Shown here piece after piece: positions 1-12,546 of a stretch of DNA of 64,000 nucleotides (its first letter is position 1; every line of letters starts with the position of its first letter). Under the pieces are notes generated by a model. It did not search any database. It had not been told where the DNA came from and was given only the letters and a program-made list of their open reading frames with translations. This DNA is from Calamus simplicifolius. Lineage: Eukaryota; Streptophyta; Magnoliopsida; Arecales; Arecaceae. The stretch lies in assembly GCA_900491605.1 (NCBI GenBank), contig UESW01001601.1, forward strand, positions 1-64,000, in the 5' to 3' direction. Both the position numbers and the translations under genes were made by a program.

Positions 1-344
1 CCTCAGCACCATCATCCACAGAAAAAATTTTACAATCAAAATAATTTTTTATCGTCATAAACCATAATAACCTCATAACAAAAAAATGTTTCATGCTGCG
101 GATGACATTTCCTCCATAAGTTTTTGTACAAGGACCAGGTATTCCAGCCTCGAAGCTGAAATATTTTCTTTCGACCAACTCTCAGAGTGATGGCGTAGAA
201 TCATGCTCAAACCAGAGCGAGAACATAGGATCATGCTCAAAGCTTTGATTGATTCCTTAGCATCCGAAAGCCAGAGCAAGAGGAAAAAAAGAATTTTTCT
301 TGCATAAATGAAATTCAAAAAAAATGACGATAAAAGTAAACTAA

Positions 345-541
345 AAGGAAAGGGCATTTTCGTCTGCATACTAATTTAAAAAAAAATAAAGCGCTTTTCA
401 TGTCCGTCACGATTAGAACGTAACATCGTAGCAAAGTCATACCGTCCGGCACGTCAGCCACGTAGGATCCACATTGACTAATCAGAAAGACGATGCAACC
501 CACGTAAAATTTGCTACACCAAAAACGGTGTACAAAGACTT
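345..541. mobile_element. Fragment of a Mutator-like terminal inverted repeat
   Basis: This stretch resembles the outer right arm of the fold-back element at 31918-38121. Shared blocks are a cattttcgtctgca-like start, a cagccacgtaggatcca-like middle, and an end close to gctacaccaaaaacggtgta followed by caaagact. No matching left arm is visible at lower coordinates, so the element is truncated or starts outside the window. It lies in the 3' flank of eIF5B. Confidence 0.55.
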
Positions 542-545
542 GTTC

Positions 546-1131
546 ATACTATATTTTACCAAGGTGGAAAGAAAAAAAAAAAAAAAAAAGGCATTTGTGA
601 GCCGCCTACAAGAAGCTTCGTGAGATTCCATGCTAGCCTCCAGCACCTTTTAAGAGAGTCCCCTCAAAATAAAGCCTCCAACATGGGGTACATATTCAAG
701 GAAGGCTTCTAAAAGTCAACGATGTTCCATGCCTACAGGCACAACATCCCAGCAATTTGAATTTATTTTTTTTTCTTGGTTCCTCTGGAAAATACTTGCT
801 GCACTCAACACCTCAAAATTTAGATTTATTACAAATTTTTTATTAAAAAAAATCTGGGGCAGACTATCCCGAGCAAATCAGACACAACAACCACAACAAA
901 ATTGAAAGCCGGTGCCATCATCTTACCAGAGAAAGCTTCCCACTAAATAAGGTTCATAAAACCCACCCTGAAGCATTGGAATTCCATGCAGGCTGAGCTA
1001 CTAGTAAAAGACCAGTTCCCGTGAGAACGTCATGCCGCTCTTGCATGGAATCATCGAATGTGACACCATCATCCGCTGGATTGCTGTGGAAAGCCACAAA
1101 AAAAAAAAAAAAAACTGCTGCTCTTCACAGA
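546..1131 (-). other. 3' flank and probable 3' UTR of eIF5B
   Basis: There is no supported gene between the eIF5B stop codon and the Mutator-like fragment. The stretch is moderately AT-rich, with two poly-A runs near 570-590 and 1097-1114. Part of it should be the eIF5B 3' UTR, but no polyadenylation site can be fixed by eye. Confidence 0.4.
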
Positions 1132-4100
1132 TCAAGGTATCTTGAAGATCTGCTTCAACCTCACAACAAGCCTCCACTCTTCAATAGACAAATCATCCTA
1201 CAATACATAATTCACCAGTAAATAAAAGGCAAGGTAAAGATAAATTGCCATGATTTCAGCAGAAGCATGTATCAGGGCATTCAGTTCCAGTTGTCTACAA
1301 AACCTAGGTAATACCGACAGTCAACCCTGAAAATAATATGTTTGTTTACCCAAATGAAACTTCAAACCAACGTGGTTTTCAAAACAAACTTATAGCAAGT
1401 AGAAGAGAAATAGGCTCAAGACTTAAGCGGCACCAAAGATGGATTATAATTAAATCTTACCCTATAATTCATTTTCAGTATGTCAATTGATCTCCTTGAG
1501 ATATGACTAACGAGCTCATCATCAATCTCAAAATGTCTGCCATACATCTTTTGTTGTTCTTCAGGACTGGAACTAACAATCTGCGGACGGAGGAGCTTAT
1601 GAGGCCACAAAAAACTCCTAAAACACAAAACTGACACAGAGCCAAAATACATAACATTAGCCCTTAAAACACAGTATTTTCTCATTACCTTTATAGCCAC
1701 CTTTTGTCCCTTTGTTGCCACATCAACTTGTTTATGGTTGATCTCGATTGATGCAATTCTCCCAATATCAATAAATTCTCTAGAAGGGATGCATATGGGA
1801 GTACCCACCTGAATTACACTTTAAGGTGAGCAGACAACAATTTGCCAGGGAAGCAATTATACAATGATAAGCTACCGTCATATTACAGAAGCACCTACTT
1901 AGGTCAAAAGATTAATTTCCCTTGTAGCTCGACTGGCTAAATTTAACTATGAAGCTTAGCTGGGTGAATTAAGACTCTATTTACAAGTTTTGCTGTCCGA
2001 TTGGATGAAACCACACAGTAAAATTCTACATTTTTTTAGTTGGACATAACTCATCAATGTAAGATTCATTAACACCGTGAACCATCCTGCAGTTGTTGTG
2101 GTTCAACCCATGCTTGTTTTAACCATAGGTCATCTTATAGCAATTAAACAAAATATGTGTTCCAATTAAATAATCACGCATCCAAATGCAGTAATTAGAC
2201 TTGAAATAACCCTCAGTCACATCCATAGAAACAGGCCATTTAAGTCAGTGCTTGTGATTAAGCATAAGGCCTAGTTTAGAAAGTGCACGAGGGCTCAGAT
2301 CTGGAATAGGGCAATCATCCTGCCTCTTCTCTGGAGTAACCTGCCTCTTCTCTGGAGTAAAAGCCAAATGGGCCATTCTGTGCAGTGGAACCACTGATCC
2401 CCAAGGCAAACCTGGGATAACCAGGGATCAGTTGCTCCTTAGGAAGAGTGGGACCGTGTTATCTATCCCATCAATCTCATGAAAATGACAGAAATGACCC
2501 ATTTTAGCAAAAAGTAACAAAAGAACAAGGGCATATTAGTCTTTTGAATGAGAAATAGACATTATGTTTTCATGTGTACTACAGTACAAGATAATCTGCT
2601 TCCAAACTAGTCCTAAGGATGTTGCCCCCTAAAAGATGGACTTGAATATTTGTTTCATGGTAAATTTCAGACCAAATATGAAATCATCAAATATAAAACC
2701 CATTAAATGAAAGATTAGCATGCAGAATTACCTTAGCAATTCCTTCAAGAACATCAACACCCAAAACAATAGGGTCCTTCTTGTTGAAAATGCAGTTGGG
2801 CATGATCCTAAGAACACATGGGAACACTGCCTCTTCAGCACTTTCTTTCTTCTTCTCTTCCTTTAAGTTGTCAATGTAAGCCTTGAACTGGTCAAAGAGG
2901 TGATAAATAATATCTGCTACAAAAATCCTCACACCAGTTTCCTCAGCAAGCTCCCGAGCATCAGGCATCACTTTGACATCAAATGCCAAAATAGTTGCAT
3001 ACTCTTTTTTCCTCTCAAGCATAACACTAGCCTTCATAACGTCTTTCTTGTGAACAGGACCTATGCTAAAATCACTGAAGGGAATGTTTACATCTGGACT
3101 CTTCAAAAACTCTGTGAGGGCTTCCAATGACCCGAGAGTAGAAGCCTGCACATACACACCCTCCCCACTCTTGTCAATACGGCTCATAACTTTATTCATC
3201 TCTTGCATTACAGCCTCTTGACATCCTCCAAATCATCCTCAGGTTTCACCACATAAAGAGCAGTGCCTGCAATGGCATGCTCGAGTCCCTGAAAGCATAT
3301 AGATAATCAGCACATAGTTGCTGCATTTAGTGCAGATGTGTACTGCTAAAAACCAACTATACCTGCGCAGAAATTTTCACACCTTGTGCAGCTTTAAGCT
3401 CTTTATGATGCAAGTATGAGCCCTGAAACAGTGAAGACACTAACATATCACAACATATCAACTGAAGTAATGATAATTTAATAGGGGAAAACACAAAACA
3501 ATGCAAAGATAACAGCCATGTTGATAAGTTTAATTCCATATTTTGAATAATTAATCAGAATTGCACCGCAGCTCAATCACTTGCAAACATGTGTCAGGCA
3601 ATGAATTAATACCAATGTAAACAAATACTTGGTTTGGTTTTAATTTTAAAAAATAGTTATTTATGCATTGAATACTTTGCAGAGTGTACATGATCAATAC
3701 TATAAAATGCAGTAATATGACATGGGAAAAGAAAAATGACAAAATGAGGAGCCCCACCAAAGAACTCATTTGATGATTAAATAAAACACAAAGTAATTGT
3801 AATGAATGAAAAGGATTAAAACTATATAACCGTGTGCAAACAAACTGCACAATCTAAGACACATAAATAATCAGCTCTAGAATACTAGGGAAAGCAGTAG
3901 ACATCACCAGGAAAGTTGAGAAAAGGACAGATGATGATTTTCTAGAAAAGCATGCAGTTTGTAATTTGCAAAAGGATTTAAAATCATAGATTGGAAGCTG
4001 ACATTCAACCTAATGCTGGTCTAGACTTAGAAATAATATCTCAAATAAATAAGATTTCTGTCATGGATTGTGTATATGATGATCAAGACTGCTCTAAACC

Positions 4101-5033
4101 ACGTGTCTTCCAGGGAATATAAAAAACATATTGGCTAGGAAAAGCAAAGCAGTTCAAGCAAAATCATTTGTTTCCAGTCCTGTCTAAAAATGCCCATACT
4201 TCAGTTACCAGAATAGTCATCAAAACAACATCTTGAGAGAAAATAGACCACACTATCAATGACAAAAATATCAAAGGTGGAGCACAGGGTCAGAAAGAAA
4301 AGACTGTATAAGGAAAAAAAAATAAAAATAGAAAAATTGATGAGCCAAAAATAAATGCAGCTTCCAAACATCATCTATAATCTATGGTATTCTTGAGTTG
4401 CTACCTCAAGTTGGAAAGTTCATTCAAGAGATATGCCAGCTAAACAATAAGCAATTGAACACCCTCTACAACACTTCTCAGCAATATCTAAGTTTCAAGA
4501 AAATAAAAAACATATTTCAGGGTAGAAAAATAAAATAAAAGAAAACTGAGAAAATTTTCTTTTTTGGTTACAATAAGAACATAGTCTTAAAAATTATACA
4601 GGAATCGCCTCTTGAAAAGTTAAACGATCCACTTGTCTTTTCTTCTGCATGAAGGGAGAAAAATTTGTGCACTAAGAAATTTTTGGTATACCTATGATAT
4701 AGTGATCTTCAATGAACCACAGGAGTTTTACTTCATTGTGATTTCAATGCATCATAGCCTGAGAGTTCTCAGCATACACAAATTTGTCACTAAAATCTAG
4801 CAAACTATACTCCTGAGATGCTTTACTATGATCACAAGATTCTTCTTCTACAATTTGTTTCAATGCTAGAAGAGTGAAAGCAATAAAATGAAAATGAAAG
4901 CACATATCTAGGCAGTCCAGACATAACCAGCCTCCATTCTTATTTTGCCCGTTTTCATCTAATTTCACAACACCTATAATGTAATTAGATATCCTATAAT
5001 ATCAGAAGGGATGATGAAGATATCATGATCCAT

Positions 5034-5093
<60 letters not shown>

Positions 5094-8000
5094 GTGCACA
5101 CAAGGACATCTGTAGGAGAGGAACTTTTATAATCATCATCCCTGATTTAGAGGAACTTTTGTATGCAGAAGATGAGTAACATAGTAGGATGAGATGTCAC
5201 GCACAGAGAAACTATTATGAAAAACAAAAACTCAATGGTAAATCTGATGCTGATTGTAGTCACTCATAAAGCCTTCAGAAAATTTTTGACCATACCAAAC
5301 CATGATTTTTGAAAATCCCTTGCATATCCATACAGCTACCCATTCTTCAAGAGCTTTGACATCTCCCATAATATTAAGCGACATGCAGCTGAGAATATAA
5401 AACTGAAGGTTGATCAAATTACAAAAATGAGAACTTGCTTTTTATCCACATTGAAGCAAGTCCAACCAAGAGGATGTTTGAGAACTGCTTTGCATATACG
5501 GGATAAAGAGGAAGAGGCAAGAGCTAGATAACCACGCCAAACACTGATCTCATGTCACAAAATCCCAAAAAGTCAACAGATGGTCACATCTCTACATAAA
5601 CAGGCTGGGAGTTGCTCAAGTCCTAGAAAATACTATTTGACCTAGAGCATTAATCTGGGCAATTTAATCCTGTGTAACTCGGTTCGAGTTTGACTTAACT
5701 GTAAATTGACTTCTGCATTCCTATTTCCATTACAACACATCTAGGGCCTGTTAACTCAATCCATACACCTTGGCAAGTGAAAGAATTCCAATTGGTCACT
5801 TCACCAAAATAACTATAACATCATACATTTTAGAAACAACTTCATATATGTCAAGTTCTGATTGTCAAAAAAAGGAAAAAGAGATATGAACTTGATATCA
5901 CACATTTGCCCATGTTAAGGCATTCATCAATTGTTGCAGCACTGGGACAGGAAAGAACTAATTAGCATTTCATTTGAGAAAATGAAATAGGAAGCTCTTT
6001 TTTTTGTGCTAAAAGCCCTTTTTATGGTATTATGAACAATTAGTGATCCCATGCTATCTTACAAAGTAATTAAAATAATGTACAAGGCAATGGTTGTAGA
6101 AATAATCTGCTTACCTTTACTCGGAGCTCCTTCATAGGGTGCGGTGTCAGCAAAGCTCTAATGTTGGCAACAATAGGCCCCTGTATCAAAATTTAACCAC
6201 AATAAGAAAAAAGTACCCAAGAAAGCAGTCTCATTACGGCAAGAGAATAATGTTAGGAAAATTATCTAATACCTGCATGCCACAAACAACAATTTGATCA
6301 CCTTCATGAAGAACACCATTTACCAGCACCACATCAATGGTAGTTCCTAGGCCTTCAATCACTTTGACTTCCAAAACAGTACACTGAAACACACAGAAGA
6401 GACCAAAAAAGATTTGAAGTATACATTCCATTGATCTGATGCAATGGAAAAGTATAGATATCATCGGCTCATATAGAAAGAAAAAGGGCAAAAAAAACAA
6501 ATAATGATGGGACAACTAATGCATCAGGAATGCTGAACATTGCAACTCTTAATGCATAAAATAGTCAGGCACCAGGAGCAGGAAAAAAACACTGTAAAAC
6601 CAACCTGGACTTCATCGACAAAGGTAAGCTTTTCCTCCATTGTTTTCTGTGCCCACTGTACCAACAACAACAGAAGATCTGGTATTCCTTCACCACTGGG
6701 TTATCATATAAACCATAAATTAGCGAAAACCATGAAGTAAAAGATGTTACTTTACAGGAAAATGTCAGCAAAGGCACATAAAGACAAGTGTTGTATGACA
6801 TAAGAAATACCTGATAGCACTCGTGGGAACAATATTAAAAGTTTCTCCCATTTCTCTATTCTTATAGTACAGAGCTGTGTTCAGACCCTGCTCTTTGAAC
6901 TGAGTTATAATCTATAAAAAAGAATCATACATTTCCAATTTTCATGTCAGTTTTTGGATTAAAAGCTCCACCATGAAAGGAATTATACAGGTGCAATAAA
7001 GTACCTGAGTGAGTCTCATATTAAACTCATTCTTCACATCATTAGACTGTTGTTTGAGAGTCTTCACTATGGGTGCATTTGGACAGGTTTTCCACCCATA
7101 AAGTCGATCCACCTTAAAAATGGAATAAAAGAAACATGAGACAAAATGTGTAATAATGAAGACGCATTCAGTAGTGTACAAAAGAGCTTTCACCATGCAA
7201 CTTGAAAACTCACCTTATTCAATGCCACAATGAACTCTGTGTTCCGGCGTTTTAGAAGGTTGAGAGATTCAATTGTTTGTGGTTCGAGCCCATGCATAAT
7301 GTCCACGACCAATATAGCGATATCACACAAGCTGGAACCTCTAGAGCGCAAATTAGTGAAGGATTCGTGGCCAGGGGTATCAATGACAAGTAAGCCTGGC
7401 ACCTTCAACGTTGCATCAGCTTTCAGCTCCTTGGTTCTCTCCCTTATGTTTTCAGTCGGAAAATAGGTAGCCCCAATCTGTTGCGTGATGCCCCCGGCCT
7501 CTCCCTCCTGTACGTTAGTGCGCCTAATGCAATCTAGCAGCTTGGTTTTCCCGGTATCTACATGACCCAGAATGCAACAAATGGGTGAGCGGAGGTCATT
7601 GCCGCTCGTGTTTGATTTATCATCTACAGCCTCTGTCTCTTGTTCAGTGACAACATTTTCCCTCCTAACATTATTCACCTTGTTTTCCACACCACCCTTC
7701 TTTGAAGGTGCGTATGGAGCGACCACCTTTTTGACAGCAGGCTTCGTGGACACTGTGGAGTCAGCCTGAGGTTCAACAGGTGCCAAAGATGCAACACGCT
7801 CTGCACCTTTTCTAACTACAGGTTTGGTCTCCGTCTCCTGATCCTCCTCAGCAAATGCACTTGTGGCAGGCAACGTAACATCGACATCGTCCCAGCTCTT
7901 TGCATCCCACTCGTCCTCGTCTTCATCCTCTTCCATAGCTTTAACCGCTTCTGGCTCCTCCTTAGCTTCAATGCTGTCCTCGGTCTCCTCCAACTGGGAT

Positions 8001-9508
8001 ACAGACTCTTCTTCAGCCACAGTGTCTTCAACAGCTAGATTGTGGTAGGTTCGTCTGCCTCTGGCTGGCTTTCAGAGGCCTTCTCTGCCTCCACAGTCTT
8101 TGCTTGAGTATGTTTAGACTTCTTGGTCTCATACTTGGGTCTTTTCTTGGTCTCTCACCAGCATTGCCCACCTGAACCTCACTCTGGGCAAGGAACTGTT
8201 TCCTCATCGCTTCCAACCTCCTCTGCTCCTCCTTCTGCTTGCCTGTCAAGAGTTTGCCCTCCTGCTTCTTCTTCAGCAACTTCTCCTTCTCCCTTTCCTT
8301 CTTCCTCCTCTTCGCCTCTTCTGCAAGCCTCTCCAACTCCTCCAACCGCTTCCTCTCCTCCTCCTCCTTCCGCAGTCTCTCTTCTTCCTCCCTCTTCTTC
8401 CTCTCTTCCGCCTCCTTCCTCCTTGCCAACGCCTCCTGCATCTCCCTAATATGTTTTGGAAGCTTTTTGTCAGGACCCTTGCCCTTTGCTTCTTCCTTCT
8501 TCTCTTCCTTAGCCTCCACTGCAGCAGGGGCGGCGGCGGCAGCAGCCTTCTTCTCTTTCTTCTTCTTTTTCTTCTTTGCTGCAGCTGACTCAACAGCCTC
8601 AGCTTCACCATCCTTCTCATCTCCTGCAGCCTCCGCCTGCTCTGGCGGAACCGGAACCGGAGCGGAGCGGGAGCGGGAGCTGGAGCTGGTTCCACCACCA
8701 CTGGAGGTGGTGCAGGGCCCTCCCCAAGCTCAGCAAGAATCTTGTCCAAGTCCTCCTCTTCCTGGGCAGTCCTTCCACTCTTCTTCTTCTTCTTGTTCTT
8801 CTTCTTAGGGCCAGCCTCGTCCGCAGCAACCCCCTGCTTGTTTGATTCCAAATCAGCATCCTTTATCTCAATATCATCTCCTTCAGCTTCTTCCTCTGCT
8901 GCCGAAATAGGAGCCGGGGATGGGGCAGTAGAAACCACCGGCGGGCCCTCCCCCAGTTCCGCGAGGAGTTTGTCCAGGTCCTCCTCCTCCTGGGCGGTCC
9001 TCCCACCTTTCTTCTTCTTCTTTTTCTGTTGCTTCTTCGATGCACCATCCCCCATACCACCCTGCCGACCAAATTCCCCATCAAGATCCCCGCCTTCATC
9101 CCCTTCGTCCTCCACCACATGGTTATTAACCTCAGGCTTCGATTTGGGTTTAGTTTTCGGTTCAGGTTCGGGCTCTTCGATATCCTCCTCATCCCCGAGG
9201 GCATTGAAAGCACTGAAAGCACTAGTACTCTTCTTAGATTTAGAGGACTTCTTCTTACCAGAGAAGACAACGGGGATCTCGTCCTCGTCCTCCGCCGCCG
9301 CCAGATCGTCATCGGCGACAGCTGGCTTATCCGGCTCTACGGCATCATCGTCCTTGTCGGCGTTGCTCTGGGCCTTGCCGCTCTTCTTGTTCTTCTTGGG
9401 CGCAACGCGGTTCTCCTTCTCCGGACCCTGCGACGGCGGCGGCGGCGGATCGTCCTGCGGAAACGAGTACTCGTCGTCGTCGATCGCCACGTTTTTCTTC
9501 CGACCCAT
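1132..9508 (-). CDS. eIF5B: Translation initiation factor eIF5B (11 coding exons, four one-base deletions)
   Basis: eIF5B is the cytosolic GTPase that joins the 60S subunit to the 40S initiation complex. Exons on the minus strand: 9508-7214, 7112-7005, 6911-6811, 6695-6605, 6383-6273, 6180-6115, 3422-3363, 3288-2732, 1808-1689, 1580-1461, 1197-1132. All have GT-AG borders. The predicted length is about 1,230 residues, normal for plants. The N-terminus is acidic and lysine-rich with two TAQEEEDLDK repeats, then a long charged coiled coil. The GTPase domain shows GHVDTGKT (G1), DTPGHE (G3) and NKVD (G4, split by intron 1). The later exons give IF2 domains II to IV and the C-terminus ends FKIP. 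Frame is broken by single missing bases near 8662, 8158, 8036 (exon 1) and 3220 (exon 8). Downstream sequence stays conserved after each break, which favours assembly errors or very recent mutation. Confidence 0.93.
2268..2613. mobile_element. Tourist-like (PIF/Harbinger) MITE in eIF5B intron 8
   Basis: A 346-bp segment is bounded by imperfect inverted repeats, GGCCTAGTTTAGAAAG on the left and, read inverted, GGACTAGTTTGGAAG on the right. It is flanked by the trinucleotide TAA at 2265-2267 and 2614-2616, the target duplication typical of PIF/Harbinger elements. It has no coding capacity. A 21-bp direct duplication sits inside at 2319-2360. Confidence 0.7.
3423..6114 (-). other. Long intron 6 of eIF5B
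   Basis: This is a 2.7-kb intron with a GT donor at 6114 and an AG acceptor at 3423. It is AT-rich without supported coding sequence. The only clear internal feature is the CT microsatellite at 5037-5091. Confidence 0.8.
5037..5091. repeat. (CT)n microsatellite
   Basis: An uninterrupted CT dinucleotide run of about 55 bp inside eIF5B intron 6. Confidence 0.97.
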
Positions 9509-10461
9509 CGCTTCTCCAAAATCGGCTCTCCCACGGACTCTCGATCACAAACCCGATAAAGGAAGTAAATCAGAAACCCTAGAAACGTTAAAAAGGATTG
9601 GGATTTGTGGCGAAGGGGTAGAACTAGAAGCGAATGATATATATTTATAGGGACGTTCCTTTTCTCTTCGAATTGTTTTCCCGTGTCTGCGGTTATGGCA
9701 GGAGGAGATCGGGTCTAGATATAAATCTCTTGGCGAGCTCCGATTCGGACCCGGAAGCTACCTCCCGTGCCACTGGAACCGGAATATCGGATAGCGATAC
9801 CGGGCGAGTTGACGTAGAAAAAGAAACCTCGCGGAAGAGAGGCGAGAGATTCTTTGGAGAAGAACTTTCCTTCGTTAATGATCATCTGGTTCAAATTTTA
9901 TCTGTAATGAAGCTAATCTAGAATTAGTTATGAATCTTAATTCTTATCAGTATAAAAGATTTCGTTCGTTCGTTCGTGATTAGGATTCAGATAGCGTTTG
10001 ATTCAAAATAGCAGCCTTTCGAACGCCTTAAAAAATTAAATGATCCAGTAAAACAAATGTATATTATACAATCGTCTAATTGAAAATATAGATTAAGTTA
10101 ATGTTATATTAATATAATCATCTTTTTAAGATTAAGTATTAAATATTTAAATATAGATTGAAGAATTATTTATTCATATTTATACCTATTTTTATTGATG
10201 CAAAATAAAATTGTAAGGATAATAATATATCCAGTCCGCTTTGAATGAGATATTAATTTTAAAATATTAATAAGAAAATTTTATTTTTGTTGCCAGGTCC
10301 AGTATTTGAATATCCTAATTAACAAATCTTGTACGTGGAAATGAATTCATAAAGATGAGTTGTATAATTGTGATCTTGATTGACCCATCCAAAGTAAGAT
10401 GAACATCGGGTGTTCAAATTTAATCCGGTGCTTCGGTCCAGTCCAAAAGTGAAAAAACAAG
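9509..10461. other. eIF5B 5' flank and AT-rich intergenic DNA
   Basis: This holds the presumed eIF5B 5' UTR and promoter. The eIF5B start at 9508 begins MGRKKNV, as in other plant eIF5B proteins. A short plus-strand reading frame at 9634-9921 matches no family I know. The distal half is strongly AT-rich with no recognisable gene. Confidence 0.5.
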
Positions 10462-10747
10462 GTAAAAGACTTTATACATCGCCTCCGATACAGCAAATCC
10501 ATTTTATTGGTCCACATACACATGATACCCATTAAAAAATGTTAAGACAACTTTACGATATTCTGAAGAAAAAACTTACGATACCCTAGTTTAAAGTTTA
10601 CGACACCGTAGTTATAAAGTTAAGACATTCGTTCAGAAAGCAAAAAAAACACATGACACCCTAGTTTTAATCTTACGACACTCTAGTTTTAAACTTAAAA
10701 CACCTGTTCAAAAATGTATCTGTACATATTCCAAAAAAAACTGAATT

Positions 10748-10752
10748 ATATT
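10748..10752. repeat. 5-bp target site duplication, left copy (ATATT)
   Basis: ATATT directly precedes the TGTTG start of LTR1 and recurs directly after the CAACA end of LTR4. Removing the element and one ATATT leaves sequence that continues like neighbouring units of the host element, for example near 29870-29900. Confidence 0.9.
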
Positions 10753-11848
10753 TGTTGAGGGGTAAAATCGTCATTACGTTAATATCCGTGCGAGGCGGTT
10801 AGGGCTAACCTCCTCCCTTTGTCCCTTCCGGGCTTCCGTAGCTCGGCCTCTCCGGGCTTCCGTAGCTCGGCTTCTCCGGGCTTCCGTAGCTCGGCCCTTC
10901 CGGGCTTCCGTAGCTCGGCCCTCCCGGGCTTCCATAGCTCGGCCCCCTCCGGGCTTCCGTAGCTCGGCCCCGCCCTTCCGGGCTTCCATAGCTCGGCCCT
11001 TCCGGGCTTCCATAGCTCGGCCCCCTCCGGGCTTCCGTAGCTCGGCCCCCTCCGGGCTTCCGTAGCTCGGCCTCTCCGGGCTCCCGTAGCTCGGCCTCTC
11101 CGGGCTTCCGTAGCTCGACCCTTCCGGGCTTCCATAGCTCGGCCCTTCCGGGCTTCCGCAGCTCGGCCCTTCCGGGCTTCCCTAGCTCGGCCCTTCCGGA
11201 CTTCCATAGCTCGGCTTCATCTGCAATCCGCAACCTAACACTTACCTCCGCGGAACCTGACGCGGGAGAGCCCAAGCCTACCAAAACGGCATCCTAGACA
11301 AGGAATCATATCGGGGCGTGGCCTAAAGCCTATCGTAACCGTCCCAGGCCTACTCAACCAGATCTCGAGGCATCAAGGAGCTCTCCCAGCCGTCAATCTC
11401 TGAACAAACAAGGTACGGATTCTAACGGCCCCACAACGGTCCGATTCTGTCCGTCTCCGTATCGTAACAACCTCCGAACCTTCCAAAAGGCGCTCAAGAT
11501 TCAAATGACAGTCTAAATACCAGTCTCACAGATTCCCCGAGGTACGCGACTCTTGACGCACGAAAACTCTGGACACATCTCTCTCTCTCTCCTGGCAGCT
11601 CGTCGGCGCTCTGCCCCTCCTAGAGCTTCCGATTGGCCCGCCCCCGGAGAGGTCTCCCGGAGAGATCCACCTCCCCACTGTCTGGTTGATCGCCGTTTCC
11701 TTCCCACTGACTTGAGCGTCGGAGGGTCTTCCGCGGAGGGCCACCCCCGGCGTCCCCCCGTGTGTGAACTTCCTTTTGCAGGTCCGCCGCACCCCTCTCC
11801 CTGGAGATCGACCGCGCCCGAGTCGGAGGACGGATCCCGGCGGCAACA
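10753..11848 (+). repeat. LTR1 (outer 5' LTR, 1,096 bp)
   Basis: It begins TGTTGAGGGG and ends GGCGGCAACA. It contains about 16 tandem units of roughly 24 bp at 10827-11214. The promoter motif that reads TATAAATA in LTR2-4 is TCTAAATA here (11512-11519) because two bases are missing. A CT run and a GC-rich 3' part follow. Confidence 0.92.
10827..11214. repeat. 24-bp hairpin tandem array in LTR1
   Basis: About 16 units of the form ccgggcttccgtagctcgg plus a short pyrimidine spacer. Each unit can fold with stem CCGGGCT/AGCTCGG (one G-T pair) around a 5-base loop. The array sits upstream of the TATA position, in U3. Confidence 0.85.
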
Positions 11849-11880
11849 GATACGCTTCGAACTAGGGAGTGGAGGGCATG
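11849..11880 (+). repeat. 32-bp bridge between LTR1 and LTR2
   Basis: It starts with GAT, the first bases after an LTR on the primer-binding side, then continues as the last 29 bases before the 3' LTR, including the purine-rich actagggagtggaggg. It is what remains after an almost complete internal deletion joined at a one-base overlap (T). The copy at 28199-28230 is identical. Confidence 0.9.
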
Positions 11881-11954
11881 TGTTGAGGGGTAAAATCGTC
11901 ATTATGTTAATATCCGTGCGAGGCGGTTAGGGCTAACCTCCTTCCTTTGTCCAT

Positions 11955-12238
11955 TCCGGGCTTCCGTAGCTCGGCCCCTCCGGGCTTCCGTAGCTCGGCC
12001 CTCCCGGGCTTCCATAGCTCGGCCCCCTCCGGGCTTCCGTAGCTCGGCCTCTCCGGGCTTCCGTAGCTCGGCCCTTCCGGGCTTCCGTAGCTCGGCCTCT
12101 CCGGGCTTCCGTAGCTCGGCCTCTCCGGGCTTCCGTAGCTCGGCCCTTCCGGGCTTCCGCAGCTCGGCCCTTCCGGGCTTCCGCAGCTCGGCCCTTCCGG
12201 GCTTCCCTAGCTCGGCCCTTCCGGACTTCCATAGCTCG
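11955..12238. repeat. 24-bp hairpin tandem array in LTR2
   Basis: About 12 units of the same type as in LTR1. It lacks the first few units that LTR1, LTR3 and LTR4 share (spacers cctctcc then cttctcc). Confidence 0.85.
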
Positions 12239-12538
12239 GCTTCATCTGCAATCCGCAACCTAACACTTACCTCCGCGGAACCTGACGCGGGAGAGCCCAA
12301 GCCTACCAAAACGGCATCCTAGACAAGGAATCATATCGGGGCGTGGCCTAAAGCCTATCGTAACCGCCCCAGGCCTACTCAACCAGATCTCGAGGCATCA
12401 AGGAGCTCTCCCAGCCGTCAATCTCTGAACAAACAAGGTACGGATTCTAACGGCCCCACAACGGCCCGATTCTGTCCGTCTCCGTATCGTAACAACCTCC
12501 GAACCTTCCAGAAGGCGCTCAAGATCCAAATGACAGTC

Positions 12539-12546
12539 TATAAATA
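12539..12546 (+). promoter_or_regulatory. LTR2 TATA box
   Basis: TATAAATA lies in the context gacagtctataaatacc. The same motif is at 27856-27863 in LTR3 and 29106-29113 in LTR4, but LTR1 lacks two of its bases. It is inferred to be the U3 promoter TATA element. Confidence 0.65.

Noticed and set aside
8239..9650. Plus-strand Ser/Phe-rich frames opposite eIF5B exon 1
   Set aside because: They are antisense shadows of Lys/Glu-rich eIF5B codons.
9634..9921. Plus-strand frame upstream of eIF5B
   Set aside because: It overlaps the expected eIF5B promoter and shows no family similarity or splice context.
10774..12309. Long minus-strand reading frames rich in Gly-Ser-Pro-Glu or Arg-Ala-Thr-Glu-Ala-Arg repeats
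   Set aside because: They arise because the 24-bp unit is a multiple of three, so all frames stay open. They change frame with unit indels and match the LTR array exactly. The same applies at 27080-28876.
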